Shown: positions 1 to 7,392 of the stretch, piece after piece
Numbering within the stretch: position 1 is the stretch's first letter
Layout: the number at the start of each line of letters is the position of its first letter
From: an uncultured Eggerthellaceae bacterium
Lineage (GTDB): Bacteria > Actinomycetota > Coriobacteriia > Coriobacteriales > Eggerthellaceae
Direction of reading: 5' to 3'
Length of the DNA: 39,816 bases
Assembly: GCA_910588945.1 (NCBI GenBank)
Contig: CAJUSF010000012.1
Location: 1-39,816 of the forward strand
Program-made: the position numbers and the translations under genes
The notes under the pieces: model-generated
The model's input: the letters and a program-made list of their open reading frames with translations, nothing else
Told to the model about the DNA's origin: nothing
Database searches by the model: none

Positions 1-156
1 GATCGGACATGGCTTCGCCTCCTTGGCTGATTCGAATTCGACACTCAAATCATACCGAAGGCTGGAGCCGTGTCTTTTCGTATCTAGGCTATGCTGCTGT
101 CAAAGTGCGCAAAGAATTGTACGTTACCTGCATGAGAGACAACACAAAACAAGTTT

Positions 157-295
157 CATGGGACAGGATTTCATCCTGTCCCTACAAAGTAACGTTCACA
201 ATTGCCCATGTCAGGGGACGGGGATGATGGCATATTTCGCCGTTCGCAATCGGAAGAGGTCCAGTGTAGGGGCAGGATAAAATCCTGCCCCAATG
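157..295. repeat. Composite REP-like repeat, most complete copy (hairpin A + connector + hairpin B)
   Basis: Hairpin A (157-184; arms gggacaggat / atcctgtccc) is followed by a connector containing catgtcaggggacgggg and a stretch beginning gatgatggcat. It ends with hairpin B (about 265-292; arms ggggcaggat / atcctgcccc). Parts recur at 1895-2086, 2735-2831, 29855-29970, 31169-31255 and 37746-37780. The two hairpins are variants of one palindrome, which suggests a small non-autonomous repeat rather than a gene. No protein-like frame runs through it. Confidence 0.75.
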
Positions 296-321
296 CCACG
301 ACCCGCTATAGATTATTAGGC

Positions 322-499
322 CCCGTCATTTCGAGAAGCCGCAGGCGACGAGAAATCTAGTTGCAACCCGTTACTGATCAACAGGTTTGTCGTTCTGAGG
401 CGCAGCCGAAGAATCTTTTTGTGCAACATATCTAGAAACGTTACAGCCCGCTACAGATCAACCAGTCACTAGATTTCTCGGCTTCGCCTCGAAATGACA
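322..499. repeat. Cluster of three related short palindromic repeats
   Basis: Three diverged copies lie here. At 322-360 the copy runs from gtcatttcgagaagccgcag to agaaatctag. At 389-423 it contains gttctgaggcgcagccgaag. At 469-499 the motif appears inverted (ctagatttctcggcttcg ... cgaaatgaca). They belong to the same style of dispersed repeat as the element at 518-563. They occupy a gene-free stretch at the left edge; nothing else is supported in 300-600. Confidence 0.6.
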
Positions 500-517
500 T
501 AGGGTGAAACAATAAAC

Positions 518-563
518 GACCTGCATCACAAAAAGATCCTTCGCTACGCTCAGGATGACAAAC
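518..563. repeat. Dispersed repeat that reads CHPERSEGS on the reverse strand
   Basis: The unit has the core gatccttcgctacgctcagg followed by atgacaaac. Read on the minus strand it gives the peptide CHPERSEGS, a familiar false peptide in genomes carrying this repeat. Other copies lie at 2229-2275, 29991-30047, 30945-31000 and 31065-31110. The core is an imperfect palindrome (ccttcgc / gctcagg style arms). It extends the open frame of the degraded gene next to it, so any protein predicted through it is spurious there. Confidence 0.75.
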
Positions 564-639
564 AATGTACAAATACATTCGATTCGAAATGCGACAAGCT
601 ATACGTCCACTTGTCATGTACTCGCGGATTGAGGCGTTT

Positions 640-812
640 TCCGGCGGTTCCATTCGCAATGCGTTATTCCTATGGAAAACAAGCTTGGTACCGCTCGGGG
701 TTCTCTGGTATTCAATCTTCACGCCCACTTCATCGTAGAGCGCCTTCATGCGAAGGATTCCAGTTCTGTAAGACTCGATATCGTCAGAGCGGTAGAGAAT
801 ATGGAAATATTT
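640..812 (-). pseudogene. C-terminal remnant of an HATPase_c_4/RecG-like ATP-binding protein
   Basis: On the minus strand, an open stretch starting after the TAG at 813-815 reads ...DDIESYRTGILRMKALYDEV, then GVKIEYQRTPSGTKLVF. This resembles the conserved tail of AlbA_2/HATPase_c_4 proteins (typically IESYGTGIRRI...Y...GVKPEFEV). The rest of the protein is missing: a stop lies directly upstream and the frame runs into a CHPERSEGS repeat downstream. The usual GTGI is RTGI here. I read it as a decayed fragment, not an expressed gene. Recognition rests on motif memory, so confidence is moderate. Confidence 0.5.
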
Positions 813-866
813 CTATCTGTTATAGGAAATATAAACCAATATATTAATTTCAAGGACCGCTAAGTT

Positions 867-1007
867 AGATACAGTTGCCTGTGTCTAAAAATCATAGAAG
901 TTTAAGAGCATATGCTCCGCTCATAAATATCTGTGGTATAAAGTAATTGGTGGCTGAATAGGCTACCTCCAAGCGCCGGGGGCTTATCCCCCGGCAACTT
1001 TGTATCT
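867..1007 (+). ncRNA. Structured leader RNA upstream of the DUF3800 gene
   Basis: A long-range stem pairs agatacagttgcc (867-879) with ggcaactttgtatct (993-1007), 13 bp with a two-base bulge. Inside are gagcatatgctc (906-917), ggtggc/gctacc (949-954 with 962-967) and a GC-rich hairpin gccggggg/cccccggc (975-982 with 988-995). Bases 993-995 are claimed by both the closing stem and the GC hairpin, so either a switch between folds or a pseudoknot-like arrangement is possible. It ends just before the gaggaag ribosome site of the next gene. Several candidate RNA motifs associated with DUF3800 genes have been published from comparative genomics; membership in one of them is an inference. Confidence 0.5.
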
Positions 1008-1022
1008 TGAGGAAGTGATCTA

Positions 1023-1700
1023 TTGAAAGAGCTTTCTTTATTCATCGATGAGAGCGGCGATAGCAACAGTCCTCATACACGATACTTTCTAATAACTGTG
1101 GTCGTGCATAATCAATCTGAAGGGATCACCGATAAAATAATCTCGTATGAGAAATCTCTTGTTTTAGCAGATCTTCCCAATATCCCGTTTCATTCAGAGC
1201 CGCTACTTAATGGACATGGTGCCTACGAAGGCATTAGTATTAAGGTCAGAAAAAAGCTACTATATTCCTTCAATGTCTTGGTTCAGCGTCTTCCCATTCG
1301 ATACAGAACTCTAGTGTATAGACATAGCGAGTATGGAAATACACAAACACTTGCCAACATTTTGAGACGGGATTTAACAGAATTATTTTCCGACAATCTT
1401 GAGTTCTTCCAGTCCTTTGAACGCGTGAAGATCTATTACGACAACGGGCAGGACATAGTCAAGCGAACGCTCTACGAATCGGTGGAGTCTACTCTTTCCA
1501 AACAGGCAATCATCAAGAAACGTACCACTATGACCGAATACAGGCTCACGCAAGTCGCAGATTACCTCTGCACAATTGAGCTTGCCGCAGTGAAATATGC
1601 CGCAAGAGAAAACGGCGGGACGTATGATAAGTTCTTCGGCGGCATTGGCTCATTCAAAAAGAATTGGTTAAAGCAAGCCAGACGAAAAGCCATCGGCTGA
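1023..1700 (+). CDS. DUF3800 domain protein
   Basis: A 225-residue protein opening KELSLFIDESGDSNSPHTRY, the N-terminal FIDESGD signature of DUF3800. Further acidic positions in YYDNGQDIVK (about 142-151) and the RLTQVADYLCTIEL segment (about 178-191) match the family's conserved D...QxADxl pattern. This pattern has been compared with RNase H-like metal sites, but the function is not established. The start is a TTG at 1023, preceded at good distance by gaggaag; no ATG fits as well. There is no signal peptide or membrane segment. The gene stands alone between repeats and follows a folded leader RNA. Such genes are common in mobile and defence-related DNA. Confidence 0.85.
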   Translation: MKELSLFIDESGDSNSPHTRYFLITVVVHNQSEGITDKIISYEKSLVLADLPNIPFHSEPLLNGHGAYEGISIKVRKKLLYSFNVLVQRLPIRYRTLVYRHSEYGNTQTLANILRRDLTELFSDNLEFFQSFERVKIYYDNGQDIVKRTLYESVESTLSKQAIIKKRTTMTEYRLTQVADYLCTIELAAVKYAARENGGTYDKFFGGIGSFKKNWLKQARRKAIG

Positions 1701-1894
1701 TTCATTCCATATCTTGTCTTCAAATCTAGGGGCGTGAGGCCTCCCCTGCAGTAAGGCACGTGAGGGTCGCGACAGCCCTCCCCACTGGGATAAAGCTCCA
1801 AAAAGCTGAACCCCTACACAGCTCAGCGCATCTCATGAATCGCGCTTTATGCCAAATACCTCACGCATACCATTTTTAAGAATGTTCGTGATTA

Positions 1895-2086
1895 CCCATG
1901 TCAGGAGACGGGGATGATGGCATATTTCGCCGTTCGCAATCGGAAGAGGTCCTGTGAATTAGAGTGGAACAGGAGTCGGTTCCATGCACCACGAGATCCT
2001 GTCCGCGCAAGGCACGAGAGTGCCCTCCCATCATTCGCAACCGGAAGAGATCCAGTGTAGGGGCAGGATAAAATCCTGCCCCAATG
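1895..2086. repeat. Second composite REP-like repeat, with inserted sequence
   Basis: The connector (1895-1953, starting cccatgtcaggagacgggg and running to cggaagaggtcc) matches the left copy almost exactly. Then about 75 unrelated bases intervene (including ggaacaggagtcggttcc and gatcctgtccgcgc). A second cggaagagatcc and hairpin B (about 2055-2082) follow. The cggaagag-atcc boundary occurring twice suggests insertion or recombination inside the repeat. Bases 1701-1894 contain only GC-rich short hairpins (for example gaggg/ccctc around 1762-1780) and no gene. Confidence 0.65.
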
Positions 2087-2115
2087 TTTCAATTATTTAC
2101 TTGATTCGATCTGCA

Positions 2116-2206
2116 GAAATGATTGCCGAGGTGCTTACAAAGCGAGTTCCGCAGGAGCGAAGCGACGAGGACTGTTTGAGCGACTAAGTATCTCGGCAAT
2201 CATTTC
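2116..2206. repeat. Long inverted repeat (22-bp arms)
   Basis: The arm at 2116-2137 (gaaatgattgccgaggtgct and two more bases) is matched by the inverted arm at 2185-2206, which ends ctcggcaatcatttc, with three or so mismatches. The interior contains cgcaggagcgaagcg. A diverged right half (gagcgactaggcatctc...gatcatttc) occurs at about 31020-31050, so this is another dispersed palindromic element. Confidence 0.6.
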
Positions 2207-2228
2207 GCCCAAACCAATCAGTTGATTT

Positions 2229-2275
2229 GACCTGCATCACAAAAAGTTCCTTCGCTGCGCTCAGGATGACAAACA
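2229..2275. repeat. CHPERSEGS-type dispersed repeat
   Basis: Starts gacctgcatcacaaaaagtt, followed by ccttcgctgcgctcaggatg and acaaac. It matches the copy at 518-563 nearly base for base, and the homology continues into caagcaag as in the copies near 30.0 and 31.0 kb. Confidence 0.75.
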
Positions 2276-2304
2276 ACAAGCAAGTGTTTTCATGTCAGGA
2301 GACG

Positions 2305-2721
2305 AAGGGCGTAGCCCTTCGCTACGAAAACTGCCCGATAGCAAAAGATCGAGCTTAACGTTATAAGGAGCGCACGCAATTGCGCGACACCATCGTGTCC
2401 TTGCGTCTTTCGCTATTATCTTGCGGCCGCATCCTTGTCGCTACCATCTATCGCTCGCGGTCTTGCATTCGCAAGGACGCTCAAAACCTTGCGTGTAGGG
2501 CGCGTGCCCTGCCGCAAGGTTTTGATAAGGATGTTTTTTGTTTATTGAAAGTTACCACCAAAGCCCGTAGCATCCCTTTTCGATTTGCTCTGAACACTAG
2601 CTTTTCATTGCTTCCGTAAGGAAGCATATATAAATGCATGAAGGAGTTGACCGCTGACGCGAAGCGTCAAGGGTAAACGTCAAATACGAAAAGGGATGTA
2701 AGGGCTTTGATTTTCCGTAGC
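2305..2721. other. Multi-hairpin intergenic element (about 400 bp)
   Basis: Nested complementary segments fill this gene-free stretch. The outer pair is gctacgaaaa (2321-2330) with ttttccgtagc (2711-2721). Inside lie gcgca/tgcgc (2370-2385), gacac/gtgtc (2386-2399) and catccttgtc with gataaggatg (2430-2439 / 2524-2533). That last pair encloses cttgc/gcaag (2462-2475) and the perfect 11-bp stem aaaaccttgcg/cgcaaggtttt (2483-2493 / 2513-2523). A further pair, aaagccc...catcccttttcg (2560-2582) with 2687-2708, encloses tgcttcc/ggaagca and tgacgc/gcgtca. Its layout resembles the hspR-clpB element, without obvious sequence identity. No coding frame with recognisable protein was found. Confidence 0.6.
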
Positions 2722-2734
2722 ACAAAACAAGCAA

Positions 2735-2831
2735 CATGGGACAGGATTTCATCCTGTCCCTACAATGTAACGTTAACTGGAAGAAGTCCATTGTGGGAGC
2801 AAGCTTCCATCCTGTCCCTACAAAGCAACAT
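2735..2831. repeat. Two copies of hairpin A (one degraded)
   Basis: A full hairpin A (2735-2763; gggacaggat/atcctgtccc) is followed by tacaatgtaacgtt. A second copy (about 2792-2828) has lost its left arm but keeps atcctgtccctacaa. This closes the repeat-rich left region; the phosphohexomutase gene begins about 140 bases later. Confidence 0.65.
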
Positions 2832-2970
2832 TCGAAATGTGACGAGCTATACATTCACTTGCTATACGTCCACTTATCACGTGAAAAGGCAATGACAAAT
2901 ATCCTACAATGAAAACAGCATATTCATACAACAACCCGCACTGCTAAGCAATCAAAACTCAGGAGGCAAA

Positions 2971-4500
2971 ATGAGCGACATCCATTTCGGAACAGACGGC
3001 TGGAGAGCCATCATCGGCGAAGACTTCACTATTGAAAACGTCGTTCGCGTCGTAAGTGCAGCAGCCGAAGTATTCCAGCAGCAAGCTGTCGAGCCTGGCA
3101 GGCAACTCGAAAACCCGGGAGTTCTCTATATCGGACACGACTGCAGGCTTGATGCTCACTACTATGCGATGCTTGCCGCAGCAGTAGCCTCCGAGTACGG
3201 CTTTGACGTGAAAGTCACCGACACCTACTGCCCCACACCGGCGCTTTGCTGGTCTGTGGCTCACGACGCTGACGCCGTCGGCGGAATCATGCTTACAAGC
3301 TCACATAACCCTGCCGAGTATCTCGGTATCAAGCTGCGCATGCAGGACGGAGGTGCCAGCCCGAAAGAATTCACCGACATCGTTGAAAAGGTGATGAGCG
3401 AACACTCCACCGACGATCAAGCAAGCGATGACCCTGCGATCAACGCCTTCGCACACCTCACTCTTGATGAGATCAAAAGCGCAGTCGACTCGGCAACGCC
3501 AATCACAAGCCTGAACGAGGTGAAGCGCGCCGAAACCAAGCCGATGCAAGAGGTCGACCTGATGAGCGCATATCTGGCATCCCTTCGTGAACTTGTCGAC
3601 ACAGACTCCATCAAGGCCGCTGGCCTCAAAGTCGTCGTCGATCCGCTCTACGGGGCCGGGCGCATCTATCTTGCCAACCTTCTTCGCGATATGGGCGTTG
3701 AGGTTTGCGAGATCGACAACGCAGAGGACCCGACATTCGACGGCCTTCACCCCGAGCCGATCCAGCCTTGGGTCGATCGCGGGCTGGAAAAGGTTAAGGA
3801 ACTCGGATACGATGCGCTATTCATCAACGATGGCGACGCGGACAGGATTAGCGCAGGCGACTCTCGCGGTAACTTCGTCAACCCGCATCGCGTGATCACG
3901 CTTCTCACAAAGCATATGACAGAGCGCGGCGAACGCGGCAAAGTCGTCTCCACGATCACCGCATCCGCGCTGCTCGACCGCCTCTGCCGCAAGCTTGACC
4001 TCGAATACATCCAGACGCCCGTCGGATTCAAATGGATCTATGGCGAAATGGAGAAAGGCGGCGTCATGATCGGCGGCGAGGAATCCGGCGGAATCGGACT
4101 TCCGGGACATGTCAAAGAGCGCGATGGGCTTCTCATGGCGCTTCTTCTCACCGAGATGATGGCGAAATCCGGCAAAGACCTCGGCACTCTTGTGGATGAA
4201 ATGCTCGACGATCTCGGCTCTCTCGAGTTCGCACGACGCGGCCTCACAGTTACCGACGATCAGATGAGCGTATTTACGACCACAACCGTGCCGGAGTTCT
4301 CGCCTGAGAACATCATCGGCAAGAAGGTCATCGGCACCGACAGGCGCGACGGCGTGAAGTTCTCGCTAGAAGGCGATGCATGGGTAATGATGCGCCCAAG
4401 CGGCACTGAACCTTTGGTACGCATATATGCAGAAGCCGAAACCACTGATGAGGTAAACACGCTGCTCGACTGGGCCGAAGGCGTTGTCTTGCAGGGCTAA
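2971..4500 (+). CDS. Phosphoglucomutase/phosphomannomutase family protein
   Basis: A 509-residue alpha-D-phosphohexomutase, which interconverts hexose 1- and 6-phosphates in the cytoplasm for cell-envelope sugar and glycogen precursors. All four family sites are visible. The phosphoserine loop is TSSHNP (109-114, Ser111 catalytic), the metal site is DGDADR (287-292), the sugar-recognition loop is GGEESGGIGLPGHVKERDG (about 370-388) and the C-terminal phosphate loop is RPSGTEP (475-481). A strong ribosome site (aggagg) sits six to seven bases before the ATG. The family cannot be split between glucosamine, glucose and mannose specificity from these motifs alone, so no gene symbol is given. It stands alone at the boundary of the repeat region. 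Confidence 0.92.
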   Translation: MSDIHFGTDGWRAIIGEDFTIENVVRVVSAAAEVFQQQAVEPGRQLENPGVLYIGHDCRLDAHYYAMLAAAVASEYGFDVKVTDTYCPTPALCWSVAHDADAVGGIMLTSSHNPAEYLGIKLRMQDGGASPKEFTDIVEKVMSEHSTDDQASDDPAINAFAHLTLDEIKSAVDSATPITSLNEVKRAETKPMQEVDLMSAYLASLRELVDTDSIKAAGLKVVVDPLYGAGRIYLANLLRDMGVEVCEIDNAEDPTFDGLHPEPIQPWVDRGLEKVKELGYDALFINDGDADRISAGDSRGNFVNPHRVITLLTKHMTERGERGKVVSTITASALLDRLCRKLDLEYIQTPVGFKWIYGEMEKGGVMIGGEESGGIGLPGHVKERDGLLMALLLTEMMAKSGKDLGTLVDEMLDDLGSLEFARRGLTVTDDQMSVFTTTTVPEFSPENIIGKKVIGTDRRDGVKFSLEGDAWVMMRPSGTEPLVRIYAEAETTDEVNTLLDWAEGVVLQG

Positions 4501-4606
4501 AAAACGCGATCAGACCTGCATCCCAAAACAAGGCACATACATCGGGCCGCCGCAAATATGAACCGCTGAAGCACCGCGCAGCATCATATCATTGCGACGG
4601 TCCGCT

Positions 4607-5140
4607 CTAGACCATCGGATGCAGCCGCTTGAGTAGTCGCCATGCCCGCTGTTTGGAATCCTCATCATCAAGCATTCCCTCAAAATTACGAAACGCGGCC
4701 ACGGTGCGTCCATTCACTCGATTAACAGCATCGCAATCGACCTCTTCGCCATAGGATTGCGTCACCACCTTCGCACTCGAAGCATCCGCAACGACCACAC
4801 AGATCGGATCGATACCCTCGATGAAATCGTAGACATCATCTGAAGTCAGGCAACCCCGACCGACCACATCCTGTCCGGACGGCCCATCACCTTCGACATC
4901 AATCCCAAAACATTCGGATACAAGATTCAGCCAAGCGCATGCATCCGCTCCGAAACCCATCTTGTCAACTGACTTGCGAATCGCATCGACCGCGGTACTG
5001 TTCAACGCGCGTTCGCTAACCACCACAACCACGCAATTCGCGTCGCCTTGTGCAAAATCCGAGTACTTCTCAAGCACCCTTGCCGCATCAAACGCATAGA
5101 TGTTACTATTTACGGAATTATTCACACCGATACCCTGCAT
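4607..5140 (-). CDS. Conserved-looking protein of unknown function (177 aa)
   Basis: Not recognised. The protein is acidic and soluble, with no signal peptide or membrane helix. It shows alternating strand and helix stretches: NCVVVVVSERA (about 34-44), PICVVVADASSAKVVTQSY (about 111-129) and a C-terminal RAWRLLKRLHPM. The hydrophobic VVVVV and ICVVVAD strands suggest an alpha/beta fold. The start at 5140 is uncertain because the upstream bases (gataag) make a weak ribosome site. It is divergent from the small-protein/nikR/hypE operon, with about 120 bases between starts, and convergent with the phosphohexomutase. A role in nickel or hydrogenase biology would be only guilt by association. Confidence 0.6.
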   Translation of the reverse strand: MQGIGVNNSVNSNIYAFDAARVLEKYSDFAQGDANCVVVVVSERALNSTAVDAIRKSVDKMGFGADACAWLNLVSECFGIDVEGDGPSGQDVVGRGCLTSDDVYDFIEGIDPICVVVADASSAKVVTQSYGEEVDCDAVNRVNGRTVAAFRNFEGMLDDEDSKQRAWRLLKRLHPMV

Positions 5141-5258
5141 CTTATCGAATTTACTTGAATTCGAAGTCGTCTCATATTAAAACAATCATAACAGTCAACC
5201 GATATCAAGCACATAACAACCGGCCCACAATGCAAAGGGCATATCGAAAGGAACCGAA

Positions 5259-5513
5259 ATGTGCACAAACGGAGTTAACACAGGCCAGTTGGAGCTCATG
5301 ATCGAACAGATCGACGACCACTGCAAGCTCGAGCGCAGATGGGCCCACAACCTCGCTCACACCGCACAAGATGCCGGATTCAACACCGTCTCTGAAAAGC
5401 TCCATGCTGCACAAGCGCTTCTCGACGATGTGCGCGCGCTTCTCGACGAGGCGAAAGACGCCATCGAAGATGACGCGGAATCCGGCGCCGGCGTGACGGT
5501 CAGCCTAGTCTAG
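5259..5513 (+). CDS. Small helical protein preceding nikR (84 aa)
   Basis: Not recognised. It opens MCTNGVNTGQLELMIEQIDD and is largely amphipathic helix (LHAAQALLDDVRALLDEAKDAIEDD near the C-terminus), so a small helical bundle or coiled coil is likely. It contains single Cys2 and a His-rich first half (H21, H30, H34, H49 by count). Its ribosome site (gaaaggaa) lies six bases from the ATG, and the stop is 17 bases before the nikR start. It therefore probably heads the nikR-hypE operon. Metal handling is possible from the context but is not shown by any motif. Confidence 0.7.
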   Translation: MCTNGVNTGQLELMIEQIDDHCKLERRWAHNLAHTAQDAGFNTVSEKLHAAQALLDDVRALLDEAKDAIEDDAESGAGVTVSLV

Positions 5514-5530
5514 AAGCCCGAGGATCCACC

Positions 5531-6037
5531 TTGGTAGCCATCTCGCCAAAAATGGCAAGCGCATCAGCTCACGCGCACAACGCCATCTACGGCGAAGAGA
5601 AACAGCGCACAAATGATCTGATGCGATTTTCCGTGGCCATGCCCGAGGATCTGCTTATGGACTTCGACGAATTGGTTGCGCGTCGCGGGCTGGCTAAAAA
5701 CCGCAGCGAGGTAATTCGCGATTTGGTGCGCGATGCACTGGTCGAATCGCGCTCGGCCAACCCGGGCACAATCGTGATGGGCACACTCACGATCGTCTAC
5801 GATCACCACTCAAACGACTTGCAGGACAAACTTCATGCCATCCAGCACGACTACTACGAGAACATCGTATCCACCATGCACGTACATGTCGACGCGCATT
5901 CCTGCCTTGAGGTGATCATCCTTCGCGGCGAGACATCGCTTGTGCAGAACATCGCAAACCTCATATCGGGAACAAAAGGCGTGCAGAACGGAAAGCTGGT
6001 TCTGACAACGATCGACGGCGCCTCTTGGCCAGCGTAA
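5531..6037 (+). CDS. nikR: Nickel-responsive regulator NikR
   Basis: Ribbon-helix-helix repressor with an ACT-like nickel-binding C-terminal domain. The DNA-binding part is MRFSVAMPEDLLMDFDELVA with NRSEVIRDLVRDAL (31-70). The four high-affinity Ni(II) ligands are present at exactly the known spacing: H106, then H117 and H119 (MHVHVD), and C125 (HSCLEV), equivalent to H76/H87/H89/C95 of the E. coli protein. The TTG at 5531 has gagga seven bases upstream. It gives an N-terminal extension of about 30 residues compared with the usual 130-150 residues; ATG at 5552 or 5621 are alternatives. It is followed 45 bases later by hypE, linking nickel sensing with hydrogenase maturation. No clear GTATGA-N16-TCATAC operator was found nearby. 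Confidence 0.93.
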   Translation: MVAISPKMASASAHAHNAIYGEEKQRTNDLMRFSVAMPEDLLMDFDELVARRGLAKNRSEVIRDLVRDALVESRSANPGTIVMGTLTIVYDHHSNDLQDKLHAIQHDYYENIVSTMHVHVDAHSCLEVIILRGETSLVQNIANLISGTKGVQNGKLVLTTIDGASWPA

Positions 6038-6082
6038 ACAGGCCGGCATCTTCTTCGCAGCACTTTATCGAAAGGGATTCGA

Positions 6083-7114
6083 ATGTCGAACGACACACAG
6101 GTAATGCTCGGACACGGCAGTGGTGGCTCGATGATGAAACGCATCATCGACGAGGTGTTTCTCAATGCCTACGGATCGACCGAGTTTGATCGCGGCGATG
6201 ATGCAGCGGTGCTTCCCGGAACCGAGAAAGACCAGCGCCTTGCGTTCTCCTCTGATTCCTTCGTGGTCACTCCGCACTTCTTTCCCGGCGGCGACATCGG
6301 CCGACTTGCGGTCTGCGGAACCGTGAACGATGTGGCCACGACCGGCGCCATCCCGAAATACCTGAGCTGCGCCATGATCCTTGAAGAGGGATTCCCGATG
6401 GAGGATCTGAAGCGCGTTTGTCAGTCCATGGCCGAAGCGGCGAAAGAAGCCGGAGTGCAAATCGTCACCGGCGATACCAAGGTTGTGAACCGAGGTCATG
6501 GGGATGGCATCTACATCAATACCAGCGGCGTGGGCATCGTGCGCGAAGGGCTCGATCTTTCCGGCGCAAATTGCAAACCGGGCGATAAGGTTTTGGTCAG
6601 CGGCACGCTGGGCGATCACGGGATCACCATCATGAGCTGTCGCGAGGGTCTGAACTTTAAGACCGACATTCAAAGTGACGCCGCGCCGCTCAACCACCTG
6701 ATAGCCTCCGTCATCGAAGCTGCGCCCAACACGCGCTGCTTCCGCGATCCAACCCGAGGCGGTATCGCATCCACGTTAAACGAACTCGCCGCCCAATCCG
6801 ACGTTGACATCACGATCGAAGAGCAAGCGGTGCCCGTCAAAGATGCCGTGCTCGGCGCTTGTGAGATGCTCGGGTACGACGTATTCCAAGTTGCCAACGA
6901 AGGCAAAATGGTGTGCGTGGTTCCGCCTGAGGAGGCCGACAGCGCACTCGCTGCGATGAGAAACGATCGCTACGGCAAAGACGCAGCCATTATCGGAGAA
7001 GTCATTGAGGCCAAAAACGCGGATTCGGGATGCAAGGTCTACCTCAAGACCGCTTTCGGCAGCACGCGCATCCTAGATATGCTCGTCGGCGAGCAACTCC
7101 CCCGCATCTGCTAG
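6083..7114 (+). CDS. hypE: Hydrogenase maturation protein HypE (carbamoyl dehydratase)
   Basis: A 343-residue PurM/AIR-synthase-like protein. HypE takes the carbamoyl group delivered by HypF onto its C-terminal cysteine and dehydrates it with ATP to a thiocyanate, the source of the CN ligands of NiFe-hydrogenases. The N-terminal glycine loop GHGSGG (10-15), the DDAAVLPG acidic segment (about 39-46) and the C-terminal PRIC ending in the modified Cys343 are all intact. The ATG is preceded by gaaaggga. It lies in an operon with nikR, but no hypABCDF or hydrogenase genes are in this window, so the partners must be encoded elsewhere. Confidence 0.96.
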   Translation: MSNDTQVMLGHGSGGSMMKRIIDEVFLNAYGSTEFDRGDDAAVLPGTEKDQRLAFSSDSFVVTPHFFPGGDIGRLAVCGTVNDVATTGAIPKYLSCAMILEEGFPMEDLKRVCQSMAEAAKEAGVQIVTGDTKVVNRGHGDGIYINTSGVGIVREGLDLSGANCKPGDKVLVSGTLGDHGITIMSCREGLNFKTDIQSDAAPLNHLIASVIEAAPNTRCFRDPTRGGIASTLNELAAQSDVDITIEEQAVPVKDAVLGACEMLGYDVFQVANEGKMVCVVPPEEADSALAAMRNDRYGKDAAIIGEVIEAKNADSGCKVYLKTAFGSTRILDMLVGEQLPRIC

Positions 7115-7392
7115 CGCTTCGCACGCTTCCCGCTTGAAGACCGATCAGTGTGAATTCCGGCATCTTGAGATCACGGCTCCTGCACCGTCGACCGTTCTAT
7201 TATCCAATCGTAGAAAAATCCGAATTCTCGCTATCGAGCGTCTTGAATCGTGGTAAATTGCCTCCATCGAGAATGTGATGTGTTGCATTGATCGCATGGA
7301 CAGACGTCATTCGCGGACGAGGTAAGCGAAGAAACGCTGCGCGGTGATCACGCAACCGGTATTGCTTGTTGATAAAAGAGAAGGAGATTGAA

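Noticed and set aside
441..749. 102-codon minus-strand frame as an intact gene
   Set aside because: Its second half is the CHPERSEGS repeat; only the first part resembles a protein, and that is a fragment with a stop directly upstream.
1..3000. CRISPR array in the repeat-rich left region
   Set aside because: Repeats are unevenly spaced, of several types, and internally palindromic; there are no uniform spacers and no cas genes.
5141..5258. NikR operator in the divergent gap before the small-protein/nikR operon
   Set aside because: No match to GTATGA-N16-TCATAC; only AT-rich partial half-sites are present.
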